Origin: Sphingomonas sp. S-NIH.Pt15_0812
GTDB lineage: Bacteria > Pseudomonadota > Alphaproteobacteria > Sphingomonadales > Sphingomonadaceae
NCBI RefSeq assembly: GCF_003951315.1
Contig: NZ_QLJH01000001.1
Span: 124,001 to 188,000 of the forward strand
DNA: 64,000 nt
Reading direction: 5' to 3'
Shown here: piece after piece, positions 52,547-64,000 of the stretch
Position numbering within the stretch: position 1 is the first letter of the stretch
Layout of the letters: every line of letters starts with the position of its first letter
Made by a program: the position numbers and the translations under genes
Notes under the pieces: generated by a model
Seen by the model: the letters and a program-made list of their open reading frames with translations, nothing else
Database searches by the model: none
What the model was told of the DNA's origin: nothing

Positions 52547-52652
52547 GCAGAGGATGAACGCTTGTTGATCCTGCGAACCATTATCAAAACTAATCCTTAA
52601 GCCTTGCGCTTTAGCGGTTGCCCTCGGCCTATGATGGGCGTAGGCGGCGTGA

Positions 52653-53648
<996 letters not shown>

Positions 53649-53664
53649 GATTGGAAAGATGAAT

Positions 53665-54042
53665 CCACCCCGGCGAAGGCCGGGGTCCAGTTGGGAAGGC
53701 CGTTGTGAGGGACGAGGCCGCTGCCGTCTACATCATGGCAAGCGGCCGCAACGGCACTCTCTACATCGGGTCGACGAGCAATCTGCCAAAGCGGGTCTGG
53801 GAACATCGCAACGGCGTCGTCGACGGGTTCACGAAGGATTATGGTTGTCACCACCTTGTCTGGTACGAGGTGACGGGCAGCCGGGACGCCGCACGGCAGC
53901 GCGAGCTGCAGATGAAGCAATGGAAGCGAGCCTGGAAACTGCGTGAGATCGAAGGCTTCAATCCCGGATGGGATGATCTGTACGATCATATCGCTCTTCC
54001 ATGACCGCCTTCCCAACTGGACCCCGGCCTTCGCCGGGGTGG
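53665..54042 (+). mobile_element. 378-bp element: GIY-YIG nuclease gene inside a perfect 36-bp inverted repeat (family A)
   Basis: The left arm (53665-53700) and right arm (54007-54042) are exact inverted copies over 36 bp, each containing the REP hairpin CCCCGGCGAAGGCCGGGG and a CAGTTGGGAAGGC tail. Only the nuclease gene (53705-54004) lies between them, starting 5 nt after the left arm and ending 3 nt before the right. The arms match the solo family A REPINs elsewhere in the window. No clear target-site duplication was seen. It is placed in the mdh-sucD gap. Confidence 0.65.
53705..54004 (+). CDS. small GIY-YIG nuclease (COG2827-like), copy 1
   Basis: 99 aa from a GTG at 53705. A complete minimal GIY-YIG domain: VYI (8-10), LYIG (19-22), Arg30 in KRVWEHRNG, the catalytic Glu67 in ARQRELQMKQW and Asn86 in FNPGW. 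A DGFTKDYGCHHLVWYE core matches copy 2. GIY-YIG enzymes cut DNA with a single metal; this small group has no proven role. The paralogue at 59434 is clearly similar. The gene is exactly framed by an inverted REP pair, which is why mobility or REP processing is suspected. Confidence 0.9.
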   Translation: MRDEAAAVYIMASGRNGTLYIGSTSNLPKRVWEHRNGVVDGFTKDYGCHHLVWYEVTGSRDAARQRELQMKQWKRAWKLREIEGFNPGWDDLYDHIALP

Positions 54043-54058
54043 TAAGGACGAAAAGCAG

Positions 54059-54943
54059 ATGAGCATCCTCGTCGACCGGAATACCAAGGTCATCACCCAG
54101 GGCATGACCGGCGAGACCGGCAGCTTCCACACCAAGGCGGCGCTGGACTACGGCACGCAGATGGTCGGGGGCGTCACGCCCGGCAAGGGCGGCACCGAGC
54201 ATCTCGGCCTGCCCGTGTTCAACACGGTGGCGGAGGCCAAGTCGAAGACCGGCGCCGACGCGTCGGTCATCTACGTGCCGCCGCCCTTCGCCGCCGACTC
54301 GATCCTGGAGGCGATCGACGCCGAGATCCCGCTGATCGTCTGCATCACCGAGGGCATCCCGGTGCTGGACATGGTCAAGGTGAAGCGCGCCTTGTCGGGC
54401 AGCAAGTCGCGGCTGATCGGCCCGAACTGCCCCGGCGTGCTGACCCCCGGCCAGTGCAAGATCGGCATCATGCCCGGCTCGATCTTCAAGGAAGGCTCGG
54501 TCGGCGTCGTGTCGCGCTCGGGCACGCTGACCTATGAGGCGGTGTTCCAGACTTCCAACGCCGGTCTGGGCCAGACCACGGCGGTCGGCATCGGCGGCGA
54601 TCCGGTCAACGGCACCAACTTCATCGACGTGCTGGAGCTGTTCCTGGCCGACGAGGCGACCAAGTCGATCATCATGATCGGCGAGATCGGCGGCTCGGCC
54701 GAAGAGGAAGCGGCGCAGTTCCTGCGCGACGAGGCCAAGCGCGGCCGGAGCAAGCCGATGGCAGGCTTCATCGCCGGCCGCACCGCGCCTCCGGGTCGTC
54801 GCATGGGCCATGCCGGCGCGATCGTGTCGGGCGGCCAGGGCGGCGCCGAGGACAAGATCGCGGCGATGGAAGCGGCCGGGATCAAGGTCGCGGCGAGCCC
54901 CAGCGAACTCGGCTCGACGCTGCTGTCGGTGCTGAACGGTTAA
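54059..54943 (+). CDS. sucD: succinate-CoA ligase, alpha subunit
   Basis: 294 aa. It forms succinyl-CoA synthetase with SucC; its CoA-binding domain has [16 protein letters not shown], and [20 protein letters not shown] (split here) is typical. The phosphohistidine is in [12 protein letters not shown]. sucC, which usually precedes sucD, is not in the window. It follows the REP-nuclease element by 16 bp, so a transcript from mdh would have to pass through two REP hairpins. Confidence 0.96.
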   Translation: MSILVDRNTKVITQGMTGETGSFHTKAALDYGTQMVGGVTPGKGGTEHLGLPVFNTVAEAKSKTGADASVIYVPPPFAADSILEAIDAEIPLIVCITEGIPVLDMVKVKRALSGSKSRLIGPNCPGVLTPGQCKIGIMPGSIFKEGSVGVVSRSGTLTYEAVFQTSNAGLGQTTAVGIGGDPVNGTNFIDVLELFLADEATKSIIMIGEIGGSAEEEAAQFLRDEAKRGRSKPMAGFIAGRTAPPGRRMGHAGAIVSGGQGGAEDKIAAMEAAGIKVAASPSELGSTLLSVLNG

Positions 54944-55013
54944 GCAAATAGCCGTCAGGTCGGCGCGGGCCGGCCTTCGGGTCCCGTCGGGCATGTCGCC
55001 CGGCCGGACCCGG

Positions 55014-55032
55014 ACCCCGGCACGGCCGGGGT
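55014..55032. repeat. family A-like REP hairpin before sucA
   Basis: ACCCCGGC (55014-55021) pairs with GCCGGGGT (55025-55032) in the 107-bp gap between sucD and sucA. It resembles the family A core but lacks the GAAGG loop. It ends only 3 nt before the sucA Shine-Dalgarno (55036-55042). Confidence 0.5.
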
Positions 55033-55050
55033 GGCGGAGGAGACGGTAAA

Positions 55051-58011
<2,961 letters not shown>

Positions 58012-58017
58012 AGTCCC

Positions 58018-58048
58018 CGGCCGGCCGTGGCATAGACCCGGCCGGCCG
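58018..58048. terminator. intercistronic hairpin between sucA and sucB
   Basis: CGGCCGGCCG occurs at 58018-58027 and again at 58039-58048; because the sequence is self-complementary the two copies can form a 10-bp stem with an 11-nt loop. A smaller ACCCGG/CCGGGT hairpin follows at 58099-58118. It may attenuate or process the sucA-sucB message; a true terminator is unproven because sucB must be expressed. Confidence 0.4.
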
Positions 58049-58135
58049 ATTATCTCATCCCGCGTAACGGCCGGACGATCCGGCGTTTGCGCCACTGGAC
58101 CCGGACCCTCCGCCGGGTGGAAGGAAGCAGCGAAG

Positions 58136-59338
58136 ATGGCCACCGAAGTTCTCGTCCCCGTGCTGGGCGAATCGATCACCGAAGCCACGGTCGGCGAATG
58201 GCTGAAGCAGCCGGGCGACAAGGTCGCCGCCGACGAGCCGATCGCCAGCCTGGAGACCGACAAGGTCTCGGTCGAAGTGCCCTCGCCGGTCGCGGGCGTG
58301 ATGGGCGAGCATGCCGTGAAGGTCGGTGACACGGTGCAGGTCGGCGCGCTGCTGGCGACCGTCGACGCCGGCGGCAGTGCCGCCGCCGCGCCGACCCCGG
58401 CGCCGCAGCCCGCCGTCACCGAGTCGCCCGCCGCCGCCCCGGCGAACGCCGCCGCCGCGCTGTCGCCCTCGGTGCGTCGTGCGGTGCTGGAGCATGGCGT
58501 CGATCCCTCGACGATCACCGGCACCGGCAAGGACGGCCGCCTGACCAAGGAAGACGTCGCCGCCGCCGCCTCGTCCAAGCCGGCTGCCGCTGCATCGGCG
58601 CCGGCTCCGGCCGCTGCGCCTGGCGCCGCGTCGGGCGGTCGCAAGGAAGAGCGCGTCAAGATGACGCGCCTGCGCCAGACCATCGCCAAGCGCCTGAAGG
58701 AAGCGCAGAACAGCGCCGCGATGCTGACGACGTTCAACGACGTCGACATGAGCGCGGTGATCGAGGCGCGCGCCAAGTACAAGGACCTGTTCGAGAAGAA
58801 GCATGGCGTCCGCCTGGGCTTCATGGGCTTCTTCGTGAAGGCCGCGACCATGGCGCTGAAGGACATCCCGTCGGTCAACGCCTCGATCGAGGGCGACGAG
58901 ATCGTCTATCACGACTATGCCGACATCTCGGTCGCGGTCAGCGCGCCGAACGGCCTGGTCGTGCCGGTGATCCGCGACGCGCAGGACCTGTCGGTCGCCG
59001 GCATCGAGAAGACGATCGGCGACTTCGGCAAGCGCGCCAAGGACGGCACGCTGAAGATGGACGAGATGAAGGGCGGCACCTTCACCATCTCGAACGGCGG
59101 CGTGTTCGGCTCGCTGATGTCGACCCCGATCATCAACCCGCCCCAGTCGGCGGTGCTCGGCCTCCATCGGATCGAGGAGCGGCCGGTCGTGGTCGGTGGC
59201 CAGGTCGTGGTGCGCCCGATGATGTACCTCGCGCTCAGCTACGACCATCGCCTGATCGACGGTCGCGAGGCGGTGACCTTCCTGGTCGCGCTCAAGAACG
59301 CGATCGAAGACCCGACGCGCATCCTGATCGACCTTTGA
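58136..59338 (+). CDS. sucB: dihydrolipoyllysine succinyltransferase (E2o)
   Basis: 400 aa. It carries the succinyl group on lipoyl-lysine to CoA. Lipoyl domain with Lys43 in [12 protein letters not shown], two Ala/Pro-rich linkers, an E3/E1-binding domain ([18 protein letters not shown]), then the acyltransferase domain with [15 protein letters not shown] holding the catalytic His. Start ATG 58136 with AAGGAAG about 8 nt upstream. A REP doublet and GIY-YIG gene separate it from lpd. Confidence 0.97.
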   Translation: MATEVLVPVLGESITEATVGEWLKQPGDKVAADEPIASLETDKVSVEVPSPVAGVMGEHAVKVGDTVQVGALLATVDAGGSAAAAPTPAPQPAVTESPAAAPANAAAALSPSVRRAVLEHGVDPSTITGTGKDGRLTKEDVAAAASSKPAAAASAPAPAAAPGAASGGRKEERVKMTRLRQTIAKRLKEAQNSAAMLTTFNDVDMSAVIEARAKYKDLFEKKHGVRLGFMGFFVKAATMALKDIPSVNASIEGDEIVYHDYADISVAVSAPNGLVVPVIRDAQDLSVAGIEKTIGDFGKRAKDGTLKMDEMKGGTFTISNGGVFGSLMSTPIINPPQSAVLGLHRIEERPVVVGGQVVVRPMMYLALSYDHRLIDGREAVTFLVALKNAIEDPTRILIDL

Positions 59339-59340
59339 TC

Positions 59341-59803
59341 CGTGCTCCTGCGGAAGCAGGAGCCTAGGGTCGCAGGTGTTTCGCTGCGTGGCTCTGGGTT
59401 CCTGCGTTCACAGGAACACGGTGGAGGTGTTCGATGGCGCCGGGCTATGTCTACATCACGGCGAGCCGGCGTAACGGCACCCTCTATATCGGTGTGACCA
59501 GCGATCTGGTCCGGCGTGTCTATCAGCATCGTAACGGCCTGATAGACGGGTTCACCAAGGAATATGGTTGTACGCTGCTTGTCTGGTACGAAGGCAGCGA
59601 CGACATACAGGCGGCTCGCCAGCGTGAGCTGCAGACGAAGAAGTGGAAGCGGGCCTGGAAGATCGAATCGATCGAACAGGACAACCCGCAGTGGAAAGAT
59701 ATGTACGAGACGCTGTTCTGACCCGTGCTGCTGCGAACGCAGGAGCCCAGAGCCACAGGCGGTGTCGCGCATAACCCTGGGCTCCTGCGTTCGCAGGAGC
59801 ACG
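59341..59803 (+). mobile_element. 463-bp element: GIY-YIG nuclease gene between two inverted 80-bp REPINs (family B)
   Basis: The left REPIN (59341-59420) and right REPIN (59724-59803) are each 80 bp and are inverted copies of one another, mostly identical at their ends (CGTGCTCCTGCG... and the GGCTCTGGG segment) and more divergent in the centre. Each is itself an inverted pair of the hairpin GCTCCTGCGTTCGCAGGAGC. Only the nuclease gene lies between. The repeat sequence differs from family A, although the enclosed gene is a paralogue of copy 1. It separates sucB from lpd. Confidence 0.65.
59434..59721 (+). CDS. small GIY-YIG nuclease (COG2827-like), copy 2
   Basis: 95 aa from ATG 59434, preceded by GGAGG at suitable spacing. 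Domain residues: VYI (6-8), LYIG (17-20), Arg28 in RRVYQHRNG, Glu65 in ARQRELQTKKW and Asn84 in DNPQW. It shares RNGTLYIG, DGFTK-YGC and KWKRAWK with copy 1, so both come from one family, but they are diverged enough to rule out a recent duplication. Framed by inverted REPINs of a second family. Confidence 0.9.
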   Translation: MAPGYVYITASRRNGTLYIGVTSDLVRRVYQHRNGLIDGFTKEYGCTLLVWYEGSDDIQAARQRELQTKKWKRAWKIESIEQDNPQWKDMYETLF

Positions 59804-59817
59804 AAGGAGCGAGTGTG

Positions 59818-61215
<1,398 letters not shown>

Positions 61216-61234
61216 TTCGCTGCTCTGGATTCAT

Positions 61235-61270
61235 AAGGGGTGTCACCGGTCGCGGCCGGTGACACCCCTT
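61235..61270 (+). terminator. strong terminator after lpd
   Basis: A perfect 15-bp stem, AAGGGGTGTCACCGG (61235-61249) with CCGGTGACACCCCTT (61256-61270) and a 6-nt loop, followed by TGTCG. It ends the mdh-sucD-sucA-sucB-lpd group. Confidence 0.8.
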
Positions 61271-61477
61271 TGTCGTATGGGGAATCGGGGATCTGACCGC
61301 CGCGTTCGCCATTATCCACTGCAAGGCTGTTCGATGCTCAACGGAATGATGGCCTTTCTCGGATAGGTCATCCCGGCTTCCGCAGAACCTCCGCGAAGGT
61401 CGAGCAGATAGGGCGGACAGGCTTGCGCCCCTGACGAGGCAGGACCCTGGAACCCGATGCCGGCCTGTTCTGGGGAT

Positions 61478-61556
61478 CGTCATCGCGAGCGCAGCGAAGC
61501 GATCCACGGCCGCGCGTGACGCCCTGGATTGCTTCGCTGCGCTCGCAATGACGGGG
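61478..61556. repeat. family C REPIN
   Basis: Left arm CGTCATCGCGAGCGCAGCG (61478 onward) and right arm ending CGCTGCGCTCGCAATGACGG form an inverted pair with GAAGCGATCC / GGATTGCTTC inner ends. This third family is unrelated to A and B. Similar sequences are common in alphaproteobacterial genomes. Confidence 0.75.
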
Positions 61557-61619
61557 TGGGCCGCCTCCGTGTCATCCTGTTCCAGAGCCGGGCAAGACAA
61601 CGTCTTATGGCATTCTTGT

Positions 61620-61648
61620 CCCTGGGCTCCTGCGTCCGCAGGAGCACG
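61620..61648. repeat. family B REP, single copy
   Basis: GGGCTCCTGCGTCCGCAGGAGCACG at 61624-61648 (hairpin GCTCCTGCG-tcc-GCAGGAGC type) matches the family B unit bracketing the nuclease gene at 59.4 kb. An inverted partner was not recognised. Confidence 0.7.
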
Positions 61649-61822
61649 ATAGCGACTGTCGCGGAGGTTTCGCCTTCGCCGGGGTCAGGCCGCGAGGACG
61701 CCATCACAATCCTCGCAGCGGCATCGCAGTAGCGCGATCGCCCGTACCGCGACCGTGCGGAACGCCCGGCTGCGACCCTCCAACCCATTGCCTGCCCACG
61801 ACAATCATGGCCTATTGCCGCC

Positions 61823-62692
61823 ATGCATCCGGTCTTCCGCCTCGCCGCGCTCGCGCTTCCCGTCCTGGTCGGCGCGATGGACGATCCGCCGGCGGGGCTG
61901 GGGGCGAGCAATTACCGGGTCGATGCGCCGCTGACCCGGCCGGCGGACGCGACGCTGGTCTGGTCGGACGAGTTCGACGGCACCCGGCTCGACCCGTCCA
62001 GGTGGCGCTACGATACCAGCCGCAATCGCGAGGGCTGGTATAATCACGAGCGCCAATATTATGCCGCCGACCGGCCGGAAAACGCCCGCGTCGCCGATGG
62101 CCGGCTGGTCATCACCGCGCGGAAGGAGCGGGTGACCGGGGCCGCCGACTATGGCGGACAGGCCTATAGCTCCGCCAAGATCGACACGGCCGGCAAGGCG
62201 GGCTGGACCTATGGCTTCTACGAGATCCGCGCCAAGCTGCCCTGCGGGCTTGGCACCTGGCCGGCGATCTGGATGATGCCGAACGAGGAGGCGCCTTGGC
62301 CCAAGGCGGGCGAGATCGACATCATGGAGGCGGTCGGCTGGCAGCCGGAGGTGGTGCACGCGACGCTCCATACGGAATTGTTCGTCCATACCAAGGGCAC
62401 GCAGCGTGGCGCGCGGCTGCCGCTGCCGACCGCCTGCTCGGCCTTCCATCGCTATCAGCTCGACTGGCGGCCGGACTCGATCACGATCGGTGTCGACGAC
62501 CGCGCCTATATGCGTGTGCGCAACAATCAGCCCGGCGGGCAAGGGGCATGGCCATTCGACCGCCCGTTCCACCTGATCCTCAACCTGGCGATCGGCGGGG
62601 ACTGGGGCGGGGCCAAGGGGATCGACGATGCGGCGCTGCCTCAGGCCATGGAGGTGGATTATGTCCGCGTCTGGCAGGAGTCCGGGCGATAG
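61823..62692 (+). CDS. glycoside hydrolase family 16 protein
   Basis: 289 aa. A weak signal peptide (MHPVFRLAALALPVLVGAMD) suggests secretion or periplasmic location. The GH16 domain runs from LVWSDEFDGTRLDPSRW to the end. The catalytic motif is GEIDIMEA (Glu164, Asp166, Glu169). GFYEIRAKLP and the C-terminal VDYVRVWQ are also typical. Such enzymes cut beta-1,3/1,4-glucans, laminarin or agar-type polysaccharides; the exact substrate is not shown by sequence. The stop lies where the next gene would start. Confidence 0.92.
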   Translation: MHPVFRLAALALPVLVGAMDDPPAGLGASNYRVDAPLTRPADATLVWSDEFDGTRLDPSRWRYDTSRNREGWYNHERQYYAADRPENARVADGRLVITARKERVTGAADYGGQAYSSAKIDTAGKAGWTYGFYEIRAKLPCGLGTWPAIWMMPNEEAPWPKAGEIDIMEAVGWQPEVVHATLHTELFVHTKGTQRGARLPLPTACSAFHRYQLDWRPDSITIGVDDRAYMRVRNNQPGGQGAWPFDRPFHLILNLAIGGDWGGAKGIDDAALPQAMEVDYVRVWQESGR

Positions 62693-63006
62693 GCGATCGT
62701 GACGCGCTGGAGGCGCGCTGGCTGGCGCTGACCCGCGACGAACTGCCGGCACTGGCGGGGGCGCGGGGCTGGCCGGTGCGCGCCGACCATTGTTTCCAGC
62801 GCATCCTGCTCGACCAGGCCTGTGGCGGGCGCTGGTATGATCATATCGCCGGGCGGCCGGCCTATGCCCATGCGGATGACGCGGTGCTGGCCCGCGCGGT
62901 GATGCTGGCGGAGGCGGTGCGCGACGATATCTCCGACCTGGCGGCGATGAACCGGCAGTCGCTGGCCTGGCGCGGCAAGGATCAGGCGATCCGTCGCAAG
63001 CGATAG
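62689..63006 (+). CDS. conserved small protein (often annotated GCN5-related acetyltransferase), start codon unclear
   Basis: About 105 codons. The frame matches a short protein family frequent in sphingomonads: LEARWLALTRDELPALAG, then WPVRADHCFQRILLDQACG, GRWYDHIAGRPAYAHADD and SLAWRGKDQ. No ATG, GTG or TTG occurs in frame near the homologous start; the only nearby candidate is ATA at 62689, which overlaps the GH16 TAG stop. So either a non-standard start, a lost start, or an internal restart is used. It may be a recent pseudogene. Its 3' end overlaps the methyltransferase gene by 25 bp, convergent. Confidence 0.55.
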   Translation: MGDRDALEARWLALTRDELPALAGARGWPVRADHCFQRILLDQACGGRWYDHIAGRPAYAHADDAVLARAVMLAEAVRDDISDLAAMNRQSLAWRGKDQAIRRKR

Positions 63007-64000
63007 CCGCTGCGCTCGACCGAGACATGGCCGAGCCGGACCAGCGCCTCCAGCGTCGCCTGGATGCGCCGCTCGATCCGTCGCCCCTGCGCGAAGCCGC
63101 GCGCGATCGTCGCCGCATCCCACTCGCCGGCCATGCGGAGCGCGGCAAGCACCAGCGCGGTCTGGCCGATCGCGTCGCGCGGGAAGACGGGCTTGGGCGA
63201 TCGTGTCGTGGCGGGGCGGGCAGGCTCCGTGTCCGGCGACACCAGATGGAGGGGCGGGATCGCGGCCCCCGCCGCCGCACGCTGCCAATCGGGGCGGAGC
63301 CAGCGGACGTGCCCGCGTCGTTCCTCGGCACGGCGGGCCATGTTCAGCGCCACGAGGCGCGCGACCATCGCCGCATCGTCCAGATCGCCGGGCCAGCCAT
63401 AGGCCGTCGCCACCGCGCGATCGAGCCGGTCGTGCAATTCCATCAGGATATCGATGCGGCCCCGCTGGCGGCGATCCTCCTGCAACCGGGTCAGCGGCCT
63501 GTTCATCATCACCTGTTCGCGCAGATTGTAGAGGCCGGTCAGCGTCAGGTCGGGATGCGCGGCGATCACCTCGCGGCACATCATGTCGATCTCCTCGGCC
63601 AGCACAGCGATGGCGGCATCGGTCGCGTCGTCGTCGGGCGGGAAGGGGAAGGGATCGAAGCTGCTGGTCTTGGCATAGACGGCGGGACGGTCGTACACGC
63701 CCATCATCCCGGCATGGGCCATATACCAGGCGCGGTGCACGCGCGATTGCAGCACGCCCAGATGCCGGGCCTGGTCGCTGGCGATGCAGATCAGCTTGTT
63801 GTCGGGTAAGACGCCGCCGTCCAGGAACTGGAAGAGGCGGTGCTTCGCCGTCTCCACCGTGACGATGTAGCGGCCCAGCCCCTCCAGCGCGGGGCGGAGG
63901 GCGCGGCGCGGCTCGCCGAAGATCCACCAGCGGTCGCGATAGGCCGGTCGGCGGTTGCCCGCCCGTTCGGGCCGGACGGTGCGGAGCAGATGCTGGTAGA
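62982..64000 (-). CDS. MmeI/YeeA-like class I DNA methyltransferase, C-terminal part
   Basis: The frame is open to the window edge (first complete codon at 63998), so only the last ~339 residues are seen. They match the target-recognition part of MmeI-like type IIL enzymes: YQHLLRTVRPERAG, YRDRWWIFGEPR, DNKLICIASDQARHLGVLQSRVH (split), and KTSSFDPFPFP. A C-terminal region of helical and winged-helix-like character follows. The methyltransferase catalytic motifs and any nuclease domain lie outside, so restriction activity cannot be judged. It may belong to a defence locus beyond the window. Confidence 0.85.
   Translation of the reverse strand, partial: YQHLLRTVRPERAGNRRPAYRDRWWIFGEPRRALRPALEGLGRYIVTVETAKHRLFQFLDGGVLPDNKLICIASDQARHLGVLQSRVHRAWYMAHAGMMGVYDRPAVYAKTSSFDPFPFPPDDDATDAAIAVLAEEIDMMCREVIAAHPDLTLTGLYNLREQVMMNRPLTRLQEDRRQRGRIDILMELHDRLDRAVATAYGWPGDLDDAAMVARLVALNMARRAEERRGHVRWLRPDWQRAAAGAAIPPLHLVSPDTEPARPATTRSPKPVFPRDAIGQTALVLAALRMAGEWDAATIARGFAQGRRIERRIQATLEALVRLGHVSVERSGYRLRRIA

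Larger units (their letters stand above)
61271..61822. other. 552-bp non-coding region with repeats
   Basis: No credible coding frame is seen between the lpd terminator and the GH16 gene. It holds a family C REPIN (61478-61556), a family B REP (61620-61648) and a degraded palindromic stretch around 61660-61710. The rest is unremarkable; a promoter for the GH16 gene is presumed near its 3' end. Confidence 0.6.

Noticed and set aside
53665..54042. Classical insertion sequence or MITE with transposase
   Set aside because: The enclosed gene is a GIY-YIG nuclease rather than a transposase, and no target-site duplication is evident. It is therefore described only as a REP-nuclease element.
61271..61822. 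Hidden gene or tRNA in the gap after lpd
   Set aside because: Open frames there are short, repeat-derived and lack Shine-Dalgarno sites; no cloverleaf was seen by eye. A tRNA search program would be decisive.

Overview
The window is a high-G+C, densely packed chromosomal segment from an alphaproteobacterium, most probably a sphingomonad (Sphingomonas or a close relative). This rests on gene content and order (rdgB-rph facing hrcA-grpE; dnaK-dnaJ; a PccR-like regulator divergent from pccB; mdh-sucD-sucA-sucB-lpd), on an alphaproteobacterial RpoH-type promoter before dnaK, and on families common in sphingomonads. No rRNA, tRNA, CRISPR array, prophage or classical insertion sequence was recognised by eye.

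Layout. 1-8.2 kb: end of a CBS/CorC-HlyC gene, rdgB-rph, hrcA-grpE (heat shock), a glycosyltransferase, a threonine synthase-like gene coupled to trhO, a small zinc-peptidase-like protein and a copper chaperone. 8.2-15.4 kb: dnaK-dnaJ, a small membrane protein, an MscS channel, and otsB-otsA for trehalose. 15.6-27.3 kb: a Tat-exported GFO-like oxidoreductase, then the propionyl-CoA block (PccR-like regulator, pccB, methylmalonyl-CoA epimerase, enoyl-CoA hydratase/isomerase, methylmalonyl-CoA mutase, biotin synthase, pccA), which feeds propionyl-CoA into the TCA cycle as succinyl-CoA. A DUF4160/DUF2442 pair, possibly toxin-antitoxin, sits inside it. 27.4-32.4 kb: a MacAB-TolC-like tripartite efflux system with MacB split into two genes. 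32.3-37.7 kb: a PaoABC-type molybdenum aldehyde oxidoreductase with its XdhC/PaoD and MocA-like maturation genes. 37.7-44.8 kb: glycerophosphodiesterase, a lipoprotein, a DUF2459 protein, phenylalanine hydroxylase, prmA, an SDR, a lower-G+C two-gene islet (ImmA/IrrE peptidase plus membrane protein) and a soluble chemoreceptor. 45-61.2 kb: TCA genes sdhCDA, sdhB (displaced by about 3 kb), mdh, sucD, sucA, sucB and lpd, with zapE, a ClpP-like protease, an SDR and a secreted metallopeptidase between them. 61.2-64 kb: a 550-bp non-coding repeat cluster, a GH16 glycosidase, a small conserved protein lacking a clear start codon, and the C-terminal end of an MmeI/YeeA-like DNA methyltransferase that runs off the window.

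The most unusual feature is a family of palindromic repeats in the gaps between genes. Two small paralogous GIY-YIG nuclease genes (53.7 and 59.4 kb) are each exactly bracketed by inverted REP-type repeats, but each by a different repeat family. Solo copies of both families occur elsewhere in the window. This looks like a REP system in which a GIY-YIG nuclease takes the place of the usual RAYT (Y1-type) protein, inserted twice in the mdh-sucDAB-lpd gene line. I am not aware of a published description but could not search for one.
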